Shown: positions 47,725 through 56,418 of the stretch, piece by piece
How positions within the stretch are numbered: the stretch's first letter is position 1
Layout: the number at the start of each line of letters is the position of its first letter
Origin: AP-15 sp963755435
Lineage (GTDB): Bacteria > Pseudomonadota > Alphaproteobacteria > ATCC43930 > CGMCC-115725
Assembly: GCA_963755435.1 (NCBI GenBank)
Contig: CAVWJX010000009.1
Coordinates: 62,001-126,000 of the forward strand
Direction of reading: 5' to 3'
Length of the DNA stretch: 64,000 nt
Notes under the pieces: generated by a model
The model's database searches: none
Seen by the model: only the letters and a program-made list of their open reading frames with translations
Told to the model about the DNA's origin: nothing
Position numbers and translations under genes: made by a program

Positions 47725-49560
47725 GTGCCGCTCCCGTTGCTCGCATTGCAGGACATCAGCCTGACCTTTGGCGTCGTGCCGCTGCTATCGGGCGCGGCTC
47801 TGAGCGTGGCGGCCGGCGACAGGATCTGTTTGGTCGGCCGCAACGGTTCGGGAAAATCAACTTTGCTGCGCATCGCCGCGGGGCTGGTAGCTCCCGATGC
47901 CGGAGAACGCTTCGCCCAGCCTGGCGCAACCGTTCGATACCTGTCGCAGGAACCCGATTTACACGGCTTCAGCGCCGTGCTCGATTATGTCGAGGCCGGG
48001 TTTGACGCGGCGGCGACCGACGGTCGCCACCGGGCGCTGTATCTGCTCAAGGAACTCGGCCTCTCGGGCGACGAGGACCCCGCCTCCTTGTCCGGCGGCG
48101 AGGCGCGCCGCGCCGCGCTGGCGCGGGCCATGGCGCCCTCGCCCGACATCCTGCTGGTCGACGAGCCGACCAATCATCTCGACCTGCCCGGTATCGAGTG
48201 GCTGGAGCGGGAGCTGGCCGGGATGCGTTCCGGCATCGTGCTGATCAGCCATGACCGCCGGCTGCTCGAACGGTTCTCGCGAAGCACAGTATGGCTCGAC
48301 CGCGGCATTACCCGCATGCTGCATGAGGGTTTCGCCGCATTCGAGGCATGGCGCGACGCGATCCTCGACCAGGAAACCAGCGAACAGCACAAGCTCGGCC
48401 GCAAGATCGCGATGGAGGAGGACTGGCTGCGCTACGGCGTGACCGCGCGCCGCACCCGCAACCAGCGGCGGCTCGCCGAGTTGCATGCGCTGCGCCGCCG
48501 GCGTCGAGAGCATCGCGCCACGACCGGGGACGCCCGGATCGAAGCAGCACAGGCCGATTTGTCCGGCCGCCTCGTCGCGACCGCGGAAGGCATCTCCAAA
48601 GCTTACGGCGATCGCCCGATCGTGCGGAAATTTTCGGTGCGGATCATGCGAAGCGACCGGGTCGGGATTGTCGGCCCGAACGGCGCCGGCAAGACCACCC
48701 TGCTCAACCTGCTGACCGGCGTCCTCGCCCCTGATGCCGGGGTGGTCCGGCTCGGCACCAACCTGGCAAAAGTCGTACTCGACCAGCGGCGGGAGAGCCT
48801 CGACCCGCAACAGGCCTTGGCCCATGCACTGACCGGCGGGCGCGGCGACACGGTGATGGTAGGCGGCCAAACCCGGCATGTGATCGGCTACATGAAGGAC
48901 TTCCTGTTTCGCCCCGAGCAAGCCCGCACTCCGGTCGGCGTGCTGTCCGGCGGCGAGCGGGCCAGGCTCACACTGGCACGCGCCTTCGCTCGACCGTCGA
49001 ACCTGCTGGTGCTCGACGAGCCGACCAACGACCTCGATCTCGAAACCCTCGACCTGTTGCAGGAGAAATTGGCCGAGTACGCCGGCACGGTGCTGCTGGT
49101 CAGCCACGATCGCGACTTCCTCGATCGCGTCGTGACATCGCTCATCGCCAGCGAAGGTAATGGCCGCTGGATCGAGTACGCCGGCGGCTACACCGACATG
49201 CTGGCACAGCGAGCAGCGGCAGGGCACGGCTCGCTATCCGCCACGGCTCGGGCCGTCAAGCCATCCCTAACGGACACCCAACGGAGAGGGTCAACGTCGC
49301 GCCGTTTGCCGCGGATGAACTTCAATGATCAACGGGCGCTGGAAACGCTGCCGGAAGAGATCGCAGCGTTCCAAACGCAGATTGCGGAACTGAGTGCGGT
49401 CCTGGCCGCCCCGGACTTGTACGCCCGCGACGCTGCGCAGTTCCGCGCTGCAATGGCGGCTCTTGCCGTCGCGCGCGAACAACTGGCGGCAGCCGAGGAG
49501 CGGTGGCTGAGACTGGAGTTGCTCCGCGAGGAGATCGAAGCAGCCGGGCCGCGGTCGTGA
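47725..49560 (+). CDS. ABC-F ATPase (Uup-like)
   Basis: A 611-residue cytosolic ABC-F protein with two ATPase domains (GRNGSGKSTLL and GPNGAGKTTLL Walker A; LSGGEARRAALA and LSGGERARLTLA signatures; VDEPTNHLD and LDEPTNDLD Walker B), joined by an Arg-rich linker (RRTRNQRRLAELHALRRRRR) that would touch ribosomal RNA. A C-terminal coiled coil (about 540-611) after a Ser/Arg-rich stretch is typical of Uup. The GTG at 47725 (MPLPLLALQDISLTFG) is the family-like start; a TTG at 47695 would add ten residues. Uup relieves ribosome or DNA-repair stress in E. coli. Confidence 0.9.
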   Translation: MPLPLLALQDISLTFGVVPLLSGAALSVAAGDRICLVGRNGSGKSTLLRIAAGLVAPDAGERFAQPGATVRYLSQEPDLHGFSAVLDYVEAGFDAAATDGRHRALYLLKELGLSGDEDPASLSGGEARRAALARAMAPSPDILLVDEPTNHLDLPGIEWLERELAGMRSGIVLISHDRRLLERFSRSTVWLDRGITRMLHEGFAAFEAWRDAILDQETSEQHKLGRKIAMEEDWLRYGVTARRTRNQRRLAELHALRRRRREHRATTGDARIEAAQADLSGRLVATAEGISKAYGDRPIVRKFSVRIMRSDRVGIVGPNGAGKTTLLNLLTGVLAPDAGVVRLGTNLAKVVLDQRRESLDPQQALAHALTGGRGDTVMVGGQTRHVIGYMKDFLFRPEQARTPVGVLSGGERARLTLARAFARPSNLLVLDEPTNDLDLETLDLLQEKLAEYAGTVLLVSHDRDFLDRVVTSLIASEGNGRWIEYAGGYTDMLAQRAAAGHGSLSATARAVKPSLTDTQRRGSTSRRLPRMNFNDQRALETLPEEIAAFQTQIAELSAVLAAPDLYARDAAQFRAAMAALAVAREQLAAAEERWLRLELLREEIEAAGPRS

Positions 49561-49693
49561 CGCTTCGGGCGTCATCACGGCGCCGCCGCACGCCGGCCGG
49601 AGCACTGCACCGGGATCGATCTGGCCGCAATCGATCCGCATTGTGTAGCGAGACGGTATTGCCTGGCGACAAGAGCAAATGGTGGAGATGGCG

Positions 49694-50575
49694 ATGCAGG
49701 TGCTTCTGACCGGAGGCTCGGGCGATCTCGGCCAGGCCCTCGTCCCCAGGTTCCTCGACAGGGGTGATACGCCCGTCATTCTGGATGTTCGCGCGCCACG
49801 GGATCTGAAAAAGGGAGCGCTGTTCATCGAAGGATCTATTCTGGACCGTCCGAAGTTGCCGGAAATATTTCGTGGTAGCGATTGCCTTGTGCATATCGCC
49901 GCCTGGCATGGCATCCACGAGGATCGCGGCGAGAGGAATGCTTACGATTTCTTTGACCTGAATGTCCGCGGCACCTTTGAGGTCTTCGAAGCCGCCGCTG
50001 CGCTCGGCATCGACAAGATCGTCTACATTTCCACGACCAGTGTTTACCGGCCCGATTCACGATACGGGAGCAGCAAGATTCTGGCCGAAGCGATTGCTGA
50101 GGATTACCGAAAACACCGTAATATGAATGTAATCACCCTTCGCCCGCGGGGCTTTATCCCGCATTCGAATCGCGAGGTGTACGCCAGCTACCGCGACTGG
50201 GCCCGGTGGTTCTGGAAAGGAGCGGTGCATATCGATGATGTTGCGGCGGCGGTGCTTTTGAGTCTGGATCTGATTTTCCGGCAGCAGATTGAACGTCAGC
50301 TTGTCCTTACGCTCGACAGCGCTTATCAATACACGGATGCCGACCTTGCCGACTGGGATGCCGAAGGGCCGGGTTCGACCTTCAAGAAATACTATCCCGA
50401 ATATTACGATCTGGCGGTTTCTCACGGGCTCGATCCGGCGTTAAAGCCGACCAGGCTCGATATTTCCGAGACGGTTCGCTGGCTCGGCTACAAGCCGTCC
50501 TATAGCCTGGCGAGCTTGTTGTCGGAACTGGCAGCCCTTGGCGACGGCAGTCTGCCGCGACTTGGCGAGGCATAG
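49694..50575 (+). CDS. NAD-dependent epimerase/dehydratase family protein
   Basis: A 293-residue extended-SDR protein. Cofactor motif LLTGGSGDLGQALVPRF, then LVHIAAWHG, YISTTSVY and the catalytic YGSSK (in DSRYGSSKILAEAI). It would act on a nucleotide sugar or a sugar acid. ATG 49694 has GGAG six bases upstream; ATGs at 49679 and 49688 are alternatives. GC is a little lower than in the neighbours (for example 50081-50160), hinting at separate ancestry. Convergent with the amidohydrolase gene. Confidence 0.9.
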   Translation: MQVLLTGGSGDLGQALVPRFLDRGDTPVILDVRAPRDLKKGALFIEGSILDRPKLPEIFRGSDCLVHIAAWHGIHEDRGERNAYDFFDLNVRGTFEVFEAAAALGIDKIVYISTTSVYRPDSRYGSSKILAEAIAEDYRKHRNMNVITLRPRGFIPHSNREVYASYRDWARWFWKGAVHIDDVAAAVLLSLDLIFRQQIERQLVLTLDSAYQYTDADLADWDAEGPGSTFKKYYPEYYDLAVSHGLDPALKPTRLDISETVRWLGYKPSYSLASLLSELAALGDGSLPRLGEA

Positions 50576-50665
50576 AGGGGCCGATGCTCCGGCGCACACG
50601 CCCGACAGCATTGCCAGATCGAGCCGAGGCTCGCTTCAAAGACGCCGACGGGATCGCGAGCGCGA

Positions 50666-51685
50666 CTACGAGCCACCGATCCGGTACGCACCGACCGCGG
50701 TATCGTGGAACAGGGCGGCCCGATCGGCGGCCGACCAGTTTTGCGACAGGCGCTTACAGGCATTAAAGAAAACGTGGTGCGAGAACGACACTTTGTCGAC
50801 CGGAAAGTTGCTCTCGAACATGCAGCGTTCGGGGCCGAACTGGTCGATGCAATAGGTCATGATCGGCGTCATCGACGCCGCCAATTCTTCCGAGCCGATC
50901 GGCTTGGCGCGAGCATGCCAGTCGAAGCCGAGCCTTGGCATCCCAATGCCGCCGAGCTTGAGGTTGACGTTGCGGCACTCGGCGACGAGCGCGAGCCCAT
51001 GCTGCCAGGCTGGCAAGACCTCGTCGTCGCGACCGCCGTAAGGACCGACCCGCTGCAAGCCGCCGAGATGGTTCAGGACGATGGTCAGGTCAGGGAGCGC
51101 TCGGGCGAAGTCGGCGAGTTCGGGCAGTTGCGGAAAGCACACCCCGGTATCCAAAGAGAGACCCATGCGCGCCAGCACCCGCGCGCCGGCGCGATATTCG
51201 GAGCTGGCCAGCACCCCCTCGCGCTCCCGGTTCTCGACCTCGGGGTGCGGGTCCCAGGTCACCGTATGGCGGATGCCGCGAAACCGATTGGGGCTGGCGG
51301 CTTGCAGCGCCTCCAGCACCGGCGCCACCCGGTCCGCGAGCTTCAGATCGGCATGGCCGACGATCGCCGCTGCCGCTCGGCACGGGCCGTAAAGCCCGGT
51401 AGCGCTGGCTGCCGCCAGGCCCTGCACGAACTCGACCTCGCCGACCGGGCGCAGCTCGACCGGCCCGTCGGGGCGGTACATCGATCTCGCCTCGATAAAG
51501 ACCGTGGAACGTACGTTGTGGCCGCAATTGACGTCGGCCGCCAGCTCGGGCAGCAGATAGCGCTGGTAGGGGATGCGCTCGGAGCGAAAATCCCAAAAGT
51601 GATGGTGGGGATCGCAGATCGGGAGCTCCGGCTCTAGTGTCGGCTCCTGGGTCAGGGCCAGCCAGTCGTTTCCTCCATATGGCAT
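50666..51685 (-). CDS. Amidohydrolase family protein (amidohydro_2 type)
   Basis: A 339-residue TIM-barrel hydrolase or decarboxylase of PF04909. LPICDPHHHFWDF carries the first metal-binding HxH, RGIRHTVTWDPHPE and TIVLNHLGGLQ the later His positions, and CMFESNFPVDKVSFS the final Asp. Members include 2-pyrone-4,6-dicarboxylate hydrolases and lactonases. A length of 339 and the motif NHLGG fit this subgroup. It lies upstream of no partner on its strand; the lactonase gene 262 bp away is parallel, so sugar-acid or lactone catabolism is a loose guess. Confidence 0.9.
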   Translation of the reverse strand: MPYGGNDWLALTQEPTLEPELPICDPHHHFWDFRSERIPYQRYLLPELAADVNCGHNVRSTVFIEARSMYRPDGPVELRPVGEVEFVQGLAAASATGLYGPCRAAAAIVGHADLKLADRVAPVLEALQAASPNRFRGIRHTVTWDPHPEVENREREGVLASSEYRAGARVLARMGLSLDTGVCFPQLPELADFARALPDLTIVLNHLGGLQRVGPYGGRDDEVLPAWQHGLALVAECRNVNLKLGGIGMPRLGFDWHARAKPIGSEELAASMTPIMTYCIDQFGPERCMFESNFPVDKVSFSHHVFFNACKRLSQNWSAADRAALFHDTAVGAYRIGGS

Positions 51686-51947
51686 CGGCGCCTCCTTAAC
51701 TGGAGTTGATTTTCCACTGCATCACATCGCAGCATAAGGAAGCGGAGGCGGCCGAACAATCTTGCGGAGGGAGGGCCCGCGGCGATGCCGGCAGCGCGGT
51801 CTGCCGGTGGGCGGCACACCACTCGGTGAAGCGGGCGACGGCGGCGCGCTAAGCGCGGCGTGTGTTGTCCGCCCTGGCGGCGCCCCGGTAATCCCAGCGG
51901 CGGCGGCTTCGGCCTCGGCGAAGCTCGTGGCCGGCGCCTAGCGCCTC

Positions 51948-53003
51948 TCAGTTGTCGATGGAGACTGCCGCGACCGCGGCCGGACGCGGTCCAACATCCT
52001 CGATGGCGAGCGGGGTCAACGCGCCGTTCTCCGAATTGATGCGATAGGATGCGAGGCGGCCAGACGCAGTGCCCGCGGCGAAGAGGAATTTGCCCTCGGG
52101 ATCGAGACAGAATGCGCTCGGCACCGGCTCGGTCGCCACCTGGCCAGCAGGCGTCAGAAGCCCGGTGCCTGGGGCGACCCTGAAACCGGCGATGCTATTA
52201 TGGCCGCGATTGCCGACATAGAGGAACCGGCCAGACGGGGTCAGGTGGATCTGCGAGCACGTGTTACGCGCGTCGAACCCTGCCGGCAGCGTGGAGATCG
52301 TTTGCAACGGCGCCAATGTCCCATCGGTCGAATTGATCTGATAGAGCGTGACGCTGCAACCCTGTTCGTTCGAGAAATAAACCAGGTCGAGGGTCGGGTG
52401 GAAGCAGTAGTGGCGCGGTCCGATCAGGTCCTCCTGCGCGACCTGCGGCGGCGAATTGGCACTGAGGCTACCGCTTGCCGCGTCGAACCGGAATTGCATG
52501 ATCGTGTTGGGGCCGGCAATGTTCTTCGGTGGTTCAAGGACATTGTCCTGGATGCGGGCGATGTGCGGCACATAGGCGAAGCGGTTCGAGCGATCGGTGG
52601 CGATTGCGTGCGCGCCGATCGCGGTCGCGAGCCACTCCTGCGACGGCGCACCCACCGTGCCATCGCCGGCGAGGCGGAACACCGCCGCACCGCCGCCCTG
52701 GTAGTAGGCGACCAGCAGGAACCGGCCGGTGCGGTCGAGTGCGAGAAAGGTCGGGGCATGCTTCTGGGTGGCCGCTCCGGCGGCCCGGAGTTCGCCGGTT
52801 TTCGGGTCGATTGCGAAGGCGGTGATTGCCGGGCCGGCGCGCTGGCCGACATAAAGCATCCGACGGTCGAGACTGACCGCCATGACCGACGGCCCGCCCG
52901 CCGCCGGCACCTCGCCCTGTTTGCCGAGCTTGCCGGCATCGTCAATCGAGAAGACCGCGATCTTGTCCGCGTCCTGCAGCCCGACATAGAGCACACTCGG
53001 CAT
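51948..53003 (-). CDS. Lactonase family beta-propeller protein (6-phosphogluconolactonase-like)
   Basis: A 351-residue seven-bladed beta propeller of PF10282: MPSVLYVGLQDADKIAVFSI, then RMLYVGQRAGPAITAFAID and HAIATDRSNRFAYVPHI blades, ending VGPRPAAVAAVSIDN. This is the Pgl/YbhE-type fold, hydrolysing a sugar lactone. AGGGAGGAG lies before ATG 53003; a longer frame to 53096 has no conserved residues. No signal peptide. Its parallel neighbour is the amidohydrolase. Confidence 0.9.
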   Translation of the reverse strand: MPSVLYVGLQDADKIAVFSIDDAGKLGKQGEVPAAGGPSVMAVSLDRRMLYVGQRAGPAITAFAIDPKTGELRAAGAATQKHAPTFLALDRTGRFLLVAYYQGGGAAVFRLAGDGTVGAPSQEWLATAIGAHAIATDRSNRFAYVPHIARIQDNVLEPPKNIAGPNTIMQFRFDAASGSLSANSPPQVAQEDLIGPRHYCFHPTLDLVYFSNEQGCSVTLYQINSTDGTLAPLQTISTLPAGFDARNTCSQIHLTPSGRFLYVGNRGHNSIAGFRVAPGTGLLTPAGQVATEPVPSAFCLDPEGKFLFAAGTASGRLASYRINSENGALTPLAIEDVGPRPAAVAAVSIDN

Positions 53004-53328
53004 CGAACTCCTCCCTGAAAAGCCTCCCCGGCGCGGCTCCGGGGTGTTCGCCCGGTGAGGCCAGGTCCGCTCCGCCATTCGCTTCGCAAGCGCCATTGCA
53101 CGGCACCCAAACCGGCGATGGCAGGGTTACGCCGCCGGCCGATCCTATAGAGCGCAGGCGGGATGACCAAGCCCGATATCACGGCGCCCGAGCCGATCAG
53201 CGGGGCCGCCGTCCCAGCCCTCGGCATCCGGCTCGCTTCGAGGCTAGCGGCGGGCGCGCGGTTCTGAAACACTGTGCCGTATCGGCGGAGCCGAGGTTCG
53301 CGAGCCGCTGCAAACGGGGAGATGGGGC
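53004..53328. other. Intergenic, no gene recognised
   Basis: A 325-bp divergent gap between the lactonase and SDR genes. No coding signal, tRNA or strong palindrome was seen. Promoters for both genes presumably lie here. Confidence 0.4.
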
Positions 53329-54081
53329 ATGGGCAAGCTCGAAGGCAAGGTCGCGCTGGTCACCGGGTCGGGGCGCAATATCGGCCGTGCGACCGTGTTG
53401 AAGCTGGCCGGCGAAGGCGCGCATGTCGTGGTCAACGCGCGCTCCAATCAGCAGGAGGCCGAGGCCGTCGCGCGTGAGGCCCGGGATCTCGGGGTCAAGG
53501 CGGTCCCCGTGCTCGCCGACGTCGGCAAGAAGGCCGAGGTCGAGGCCCTGGCCGCCAAGGCGCTATCCGAGTTCGGCCGGGTCGACATCCTGATCAACAA
53601 TGCCGCGATCCGGCCGCACAAGCCGTTCATGGAAACGACCGACGCGGATTGGGAATTGATCCGGAGCGTGGTTCTCGACGGACCGCTCTACCTGACGCGC
53701 GCGCTGATCGAGCCAATGGTCAAAGGCCGCTACGGGCGCATCCTGTTCTTCGTCGGCGACGGCTCGATTTCCGCCAGCGGCAGCGGCCGCACGCATTTGT
53801 CTGCCGCCAAGATGGGGCTGATCGGCATGGCACGCGGGCTCGCCTCGGAATTCGCCTCCGATAATATCCGGGTCAATGTTGTTTCGCCGGGCAGCATCGA
53901 TACGCGGCGCGACCATCCGGAATGGTATCATGGCCGCCTGCCGAACGCCGCCGGCGTCCCGCTCGGCCGGCAAGGCAGCGTCGACGAGATTGCCGCGACC
54001 TGCCTGTTCCTGGTCAGTGAGGATGGCGGCTTCATCACCGGACAAACCATCCACGTCAATGGCGGCGCGCACTATTACTGA
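53329..54081 (+). CDS. SDR-family protein with the catalytic Tyr replaced
   Basis: A 250-residue classical-SDR fold: KVALVTGSGRNIGRATVLKL (cofactor motif), DILINNAAIRP (NNAG), then the active-site region. The lysine of YxxxK is Lys161 (SAAKMGLIGMARGLASEF), but the position of Tyr is Leu157 in GRTHLSAAK, and the usual Ser is Asp144, with Ser146 nearby. IRVNVVSPGSIDTRRDHP and GGFITGQTIHVNGG are otherwise normal. Loss of both catalytic groups suggests a non-dehydrogenase or changed-chemistry role. Start ATG 53329 is preceded by GGGGAGATGGGGC. Confidence 0.88.
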   Translation: MGKLEGKVALVTGSGRNIGRATVLKLAGEGAHVVVNARSNQQEAEAVAREARDLGVKAVPVLADVGKKAEVEALAAKALSEFGRVDILINNAAIRPHKPFMETTDADWELIRSVVLDGPLYLTRALIEPMVKGRYGRILFFVGDGSISASGSGRTHLSAAKMGLIGMARGLASEFASDNIRVNVVSPGSIDTRRDHPEWYHGRLPNAAGVPLGRQGSVDEIAATCLFLVSEDGGFITGQTIHVNGGAHYY

Positions 54082-54432
54082 TGTGCCAGTCTGGTACTAA
54101 CTTAGAAGAACTGGCGGCGGCGAGTGGGCTGCCGCCAATCATGACAATGGAGAATGCGGAGGCGATCGGTATCATCCAGCGATGGATCGGCACCTGACAC
54201 ACTCGGTCGCACCCCTAGGCACAACGCCGACCGGCCCGGTGCACTGTCGCCAGCGCAGCAGGCCCGGTTTACCCTTGCTCCAGTTCGTCGCGTGTGGTCG
54301 CCTCGCCCGATGTGGTCCCAAAGTCTCGGGTGCGCGGCTTTCGTCCGCGGGTCCGGGTCTCAACTGTGTCGCTCGCCTTGACCCCGGTCGCGCGAGGACA
54401 CGTGGCAGCCGAGCCTGGTCCGGCCTGTCGCG
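54082..54432. other. Intergenic, no gene recognised
   Basis: A 351-bp gap before the DUF488 gene. Frames on both strands show no domain, and several overlap without a coding pattern. No repeat or RNA gene seen. Confidence 0.4.
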
Positions 54433-55005
54433 ATGAGCGAACGCACCTCCCCGCAAGAAGCGGATTGGCCAGCGGGCGCCATTTTCACGCTCGGCCATTC
54501 GACGTTGCCAATCGACCATTTCATCGCGGTGCTGAAAGCCTATGGCATCGAACGCCTGGTGGACATCCGCACGATGCCGCGTTCGCGCCATAATCCGCAA
54601 TTCAACGCCACCGCTCTGGCCGACAGCCTGGCAGCGGCGCGTCTTGCATATGTGCCCATGCCAGCGTTGGGCGGGCTGCGCCACGCCGGCAAAGACTCTC
54701 CCAATACCGGCTGGCGCAACGCAGGCTTTCGCGGTTACGCCGATTACATGCAAACCGAGGCGTTTCAGGATGCACTTGCGACTCTCATCCAGATGACCCG
54801 TCAAAACCGCGTTGCGATTATGTGCGCCGAAGCGGTGCCGTGGCGGTGCCACCGTTCGCTGGTGGCCGATGCGCTCAGTGTGCGCGGCCTACCGGTGGTA
54901 GAGATTTTATCGGAGAGCAGCTACCGCATGCATAAGCTCACGCCATTCGCGCAGGTAGAGGGCGTGCGACTTACCTATCCACCCGATCAAGCTACTTTAC
55001 TGTAG
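54433..55005 (+). CDS. DUF488-family protein
   Basis: A 190-residue protein of the DUF488 family: IFTLGHSTLPIDHFIAVLKA, ERLVDIRTMPRSRHNPQFN, the GGLR segment in VPMPALGGLRHAG, and NRVAIMCAEAVPWRCHRSLV with the conserved Cys-x-E and CHR motif. Family members may bind nucleic acid or act as hydrolases; the function is unproven. ATG 54433 has no strong ribosome-binding site. It is isolated from neighbours by two gene-free gaps, so it is probably a single transcription unit. Confidence 0.88.
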   Translation: MSERTSPQEADWPAGAIFTLGHSTLPIDHFIAVLKAYGIERLVDIRTMPRSRHNPQFNATALADSLAAARLAYVPMPALGGLRHAGKDSPNTGWRNAGFRGYADYMQTEAFQDALATLIQMTRQNRVAIMCAEAVPWRCHRSLVADALSVRGLPVVEILSESSYRMHKLTPFAQVEGVRLTYPPDQATLL

Positions 55006-55462
55006 TATTCATGTTTCTTGACCTGGTGATGACACCGAGGCGCGCGGCGCAGGGCAGGTGCCTCGGCCAAGCGAATTCTTAAGCCCCAACGGCAAGCGCT
55101 ACGGCCGGGGCTCGCCGCGCCATCTGGGGTCTGTTGTACGGGTCGGTGACACATTTTTTGGGCGAACCGTCGCGGCAGATGTCAAGGCGGCGATATCGAG
55201 CGGGATGTCGAGGACGCGCCGGGTCGGGACCCGGATCTCGATGCGACCGGCGTCGGCCTGACCGTTGACCCGCGGGGTCGTCGAGGTCGAACGGGGCCGG
55301 GTGATCCCCTAAGGCGTGGTACGCCGCTGGAGCCAACGCAAGGCGGCAAAACGAAGCGCCCCGGCCGCGCCCGGTGTTAGCCGGGTGGACCACCGCATCA
55401 TCGTCGCCGCTTCGCCGATGAACGGCCGTCCACGTGCAACCTTCACTCCAGGAGAACCCCCA
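55006..55462. other. Intergenic, no gene recognised
   Basis: A 457-bp stretch between DUF488 and hsp20. Short frames on both strands overlap but none shows a known domain. A minus-strand frame reading RVNGQADAGRIEIRVPTRRV near 55190-55270 is faintly coding-like and unassigned. I found no sigma-32 promoter or ROSE-type thermometer that I could defend. Confidence 0.35.
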
Positions 55463-56113
55463 ATGGCCAGGTCGCTATCACCTTTTTTCCGCAACCTGCC
55501 GGCGTCGCGCACCGCCGCGGACATGGACCCTTTCCTGGTCATGCGCCGCCAGATGAACCGCCTCTTCGATGATGTCTTCGGCGATTTCGGGCTGCCAGGC
55601 GTCGAATCGTCGGCGATCCGGCAGATGGCTGCGCCGAAGATCGATGTCAGCGAAACCGACAGGGAGCTGCGGATCGCGGCCGAGCTGCCGGGCGTCAAGG
55701 AAGACGATATCGAAGTCATGCTCGACGACGACAGCTTGACCATTCGCGGCGAGATCAAGCAGGAGCACGAAAACCAGGACCAGAATCGCAATTATCATGT
55801 CCGCGAACGGATCGAAGGCGCCTTTTCGCGCACGCTGGCGCTGCCGTTCAGAGCCGATCCGGGCAAGGTGCAGGCCTCGTTTCGGGATGGCGTCCTGAGC
55901 ATCACGATGCCGAAGCCCGAGGAGGCGCAGCGCAAGCAGCAGCGCATCCACCTGCAGCGGGATACCGGCACCTCGGGCGCGGCGTCCTCCCCGAACGGCC
56001 AGAGCAGCGCCGGCACCGCGTCGTCCGGCCGCGAGCGGACTTCAGCCGGCACCACCTCCTCCTCCGGGTCATCCTCGGCCGAGGAGAGGACGAAGGAAAC
56101 CGCGGCGGAATAG
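55463..56113 (+). CDS. Small heat-shock protein (Hsp20/alpha-crystallin) with low-complexity tail
   Basis: A 216-residue Hsp20 chaperone. N-terminal arm about 1-50 (PFLVMRRQMNRLFDDVFGDF), alpha-crystallin domain about 55-150 (APKIDVSETDRELRIAAELP, then GVKEDDIEVMLDDDSLTIRG, and FSRTLALPFRADPGKVQASF, DGVLSITMPKPEE). The last 50 or so residues are a Ser/Thr/Gly-rich repeat-like tail (SSAGTASSGRERTSAGTTSS), longer than the usual short IxI tail. It binds unfolding proteins under heat stress. AGGAG lies nine bases before ATG 55463. Confidence 0.93.
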   Translation: MARSLSPFFRNLPASRTAADMDPFLVMRRQMNRLFDDVFGDFGLPGVESSAIRQMAAPKIDVSETDRELRIAAELPGVKEDDIEVMLDDDSLTIRGEIKQEHENQDQNRNYHVRERIEGAFSRTLALPFRADPGKVQASFRDGVLSITMPKPEEAQRKQQRIHLQRDTGTSGAASSPNGQSSAGTASSGRERTSAGTTSSSGSSSAEERTKETAAE

Positions 56114-56418
56114 TCGCGTCAGTCAAGATTGGCAGGCTGCTCCCGCTCCGCTGCGGAGCGGAGCGGCTCTGCCGCCAGGCGCCGCCGGTGTTGGAATGGC
56201 CAAATCCATCGCAATCGATCGAGGGACGACCAGCCGCGTGGAGTGCGATGCACGCTCGAACGCGGTGACGCAGATTTGGGCGATGGACGACACCCGCGGC
56301 CCCGGCAGCCGGATCCCGGCGCAGGATCGTCAGGCTTGGCGGCGAACGGGGCGATTGTCGGGGCCGGACCGGTGCGGTAAGGGTGTCGTCGCGCGGCACG
56401 CCTTTCCGGGAGCAGGAC
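56114..56418. other. Intergenic, with a hairpin after hsp20
   Basis: A 305-bp gap. The perfect inverted repeat CCGCTCCGC-T-GCGGAGCGG at 56143-56161, 30 bp after the hsp20 stop, could act as a terminator or mRNA-end stem, although no T tract follows. The rest shows no gene. Confidence 0.45.
56143..56161 (+). terminator. Candidate terminator hairpin after hsp20
   Basis: Nine-base perfect stem CCGCTCCGC / GCGGAGCGG with a one-base centre (in RNA the loop would open to three or more bases). It starts 30 bp after the hsp20 stop and lacks a following T run, so the call is weak. Confidence 0.4.
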
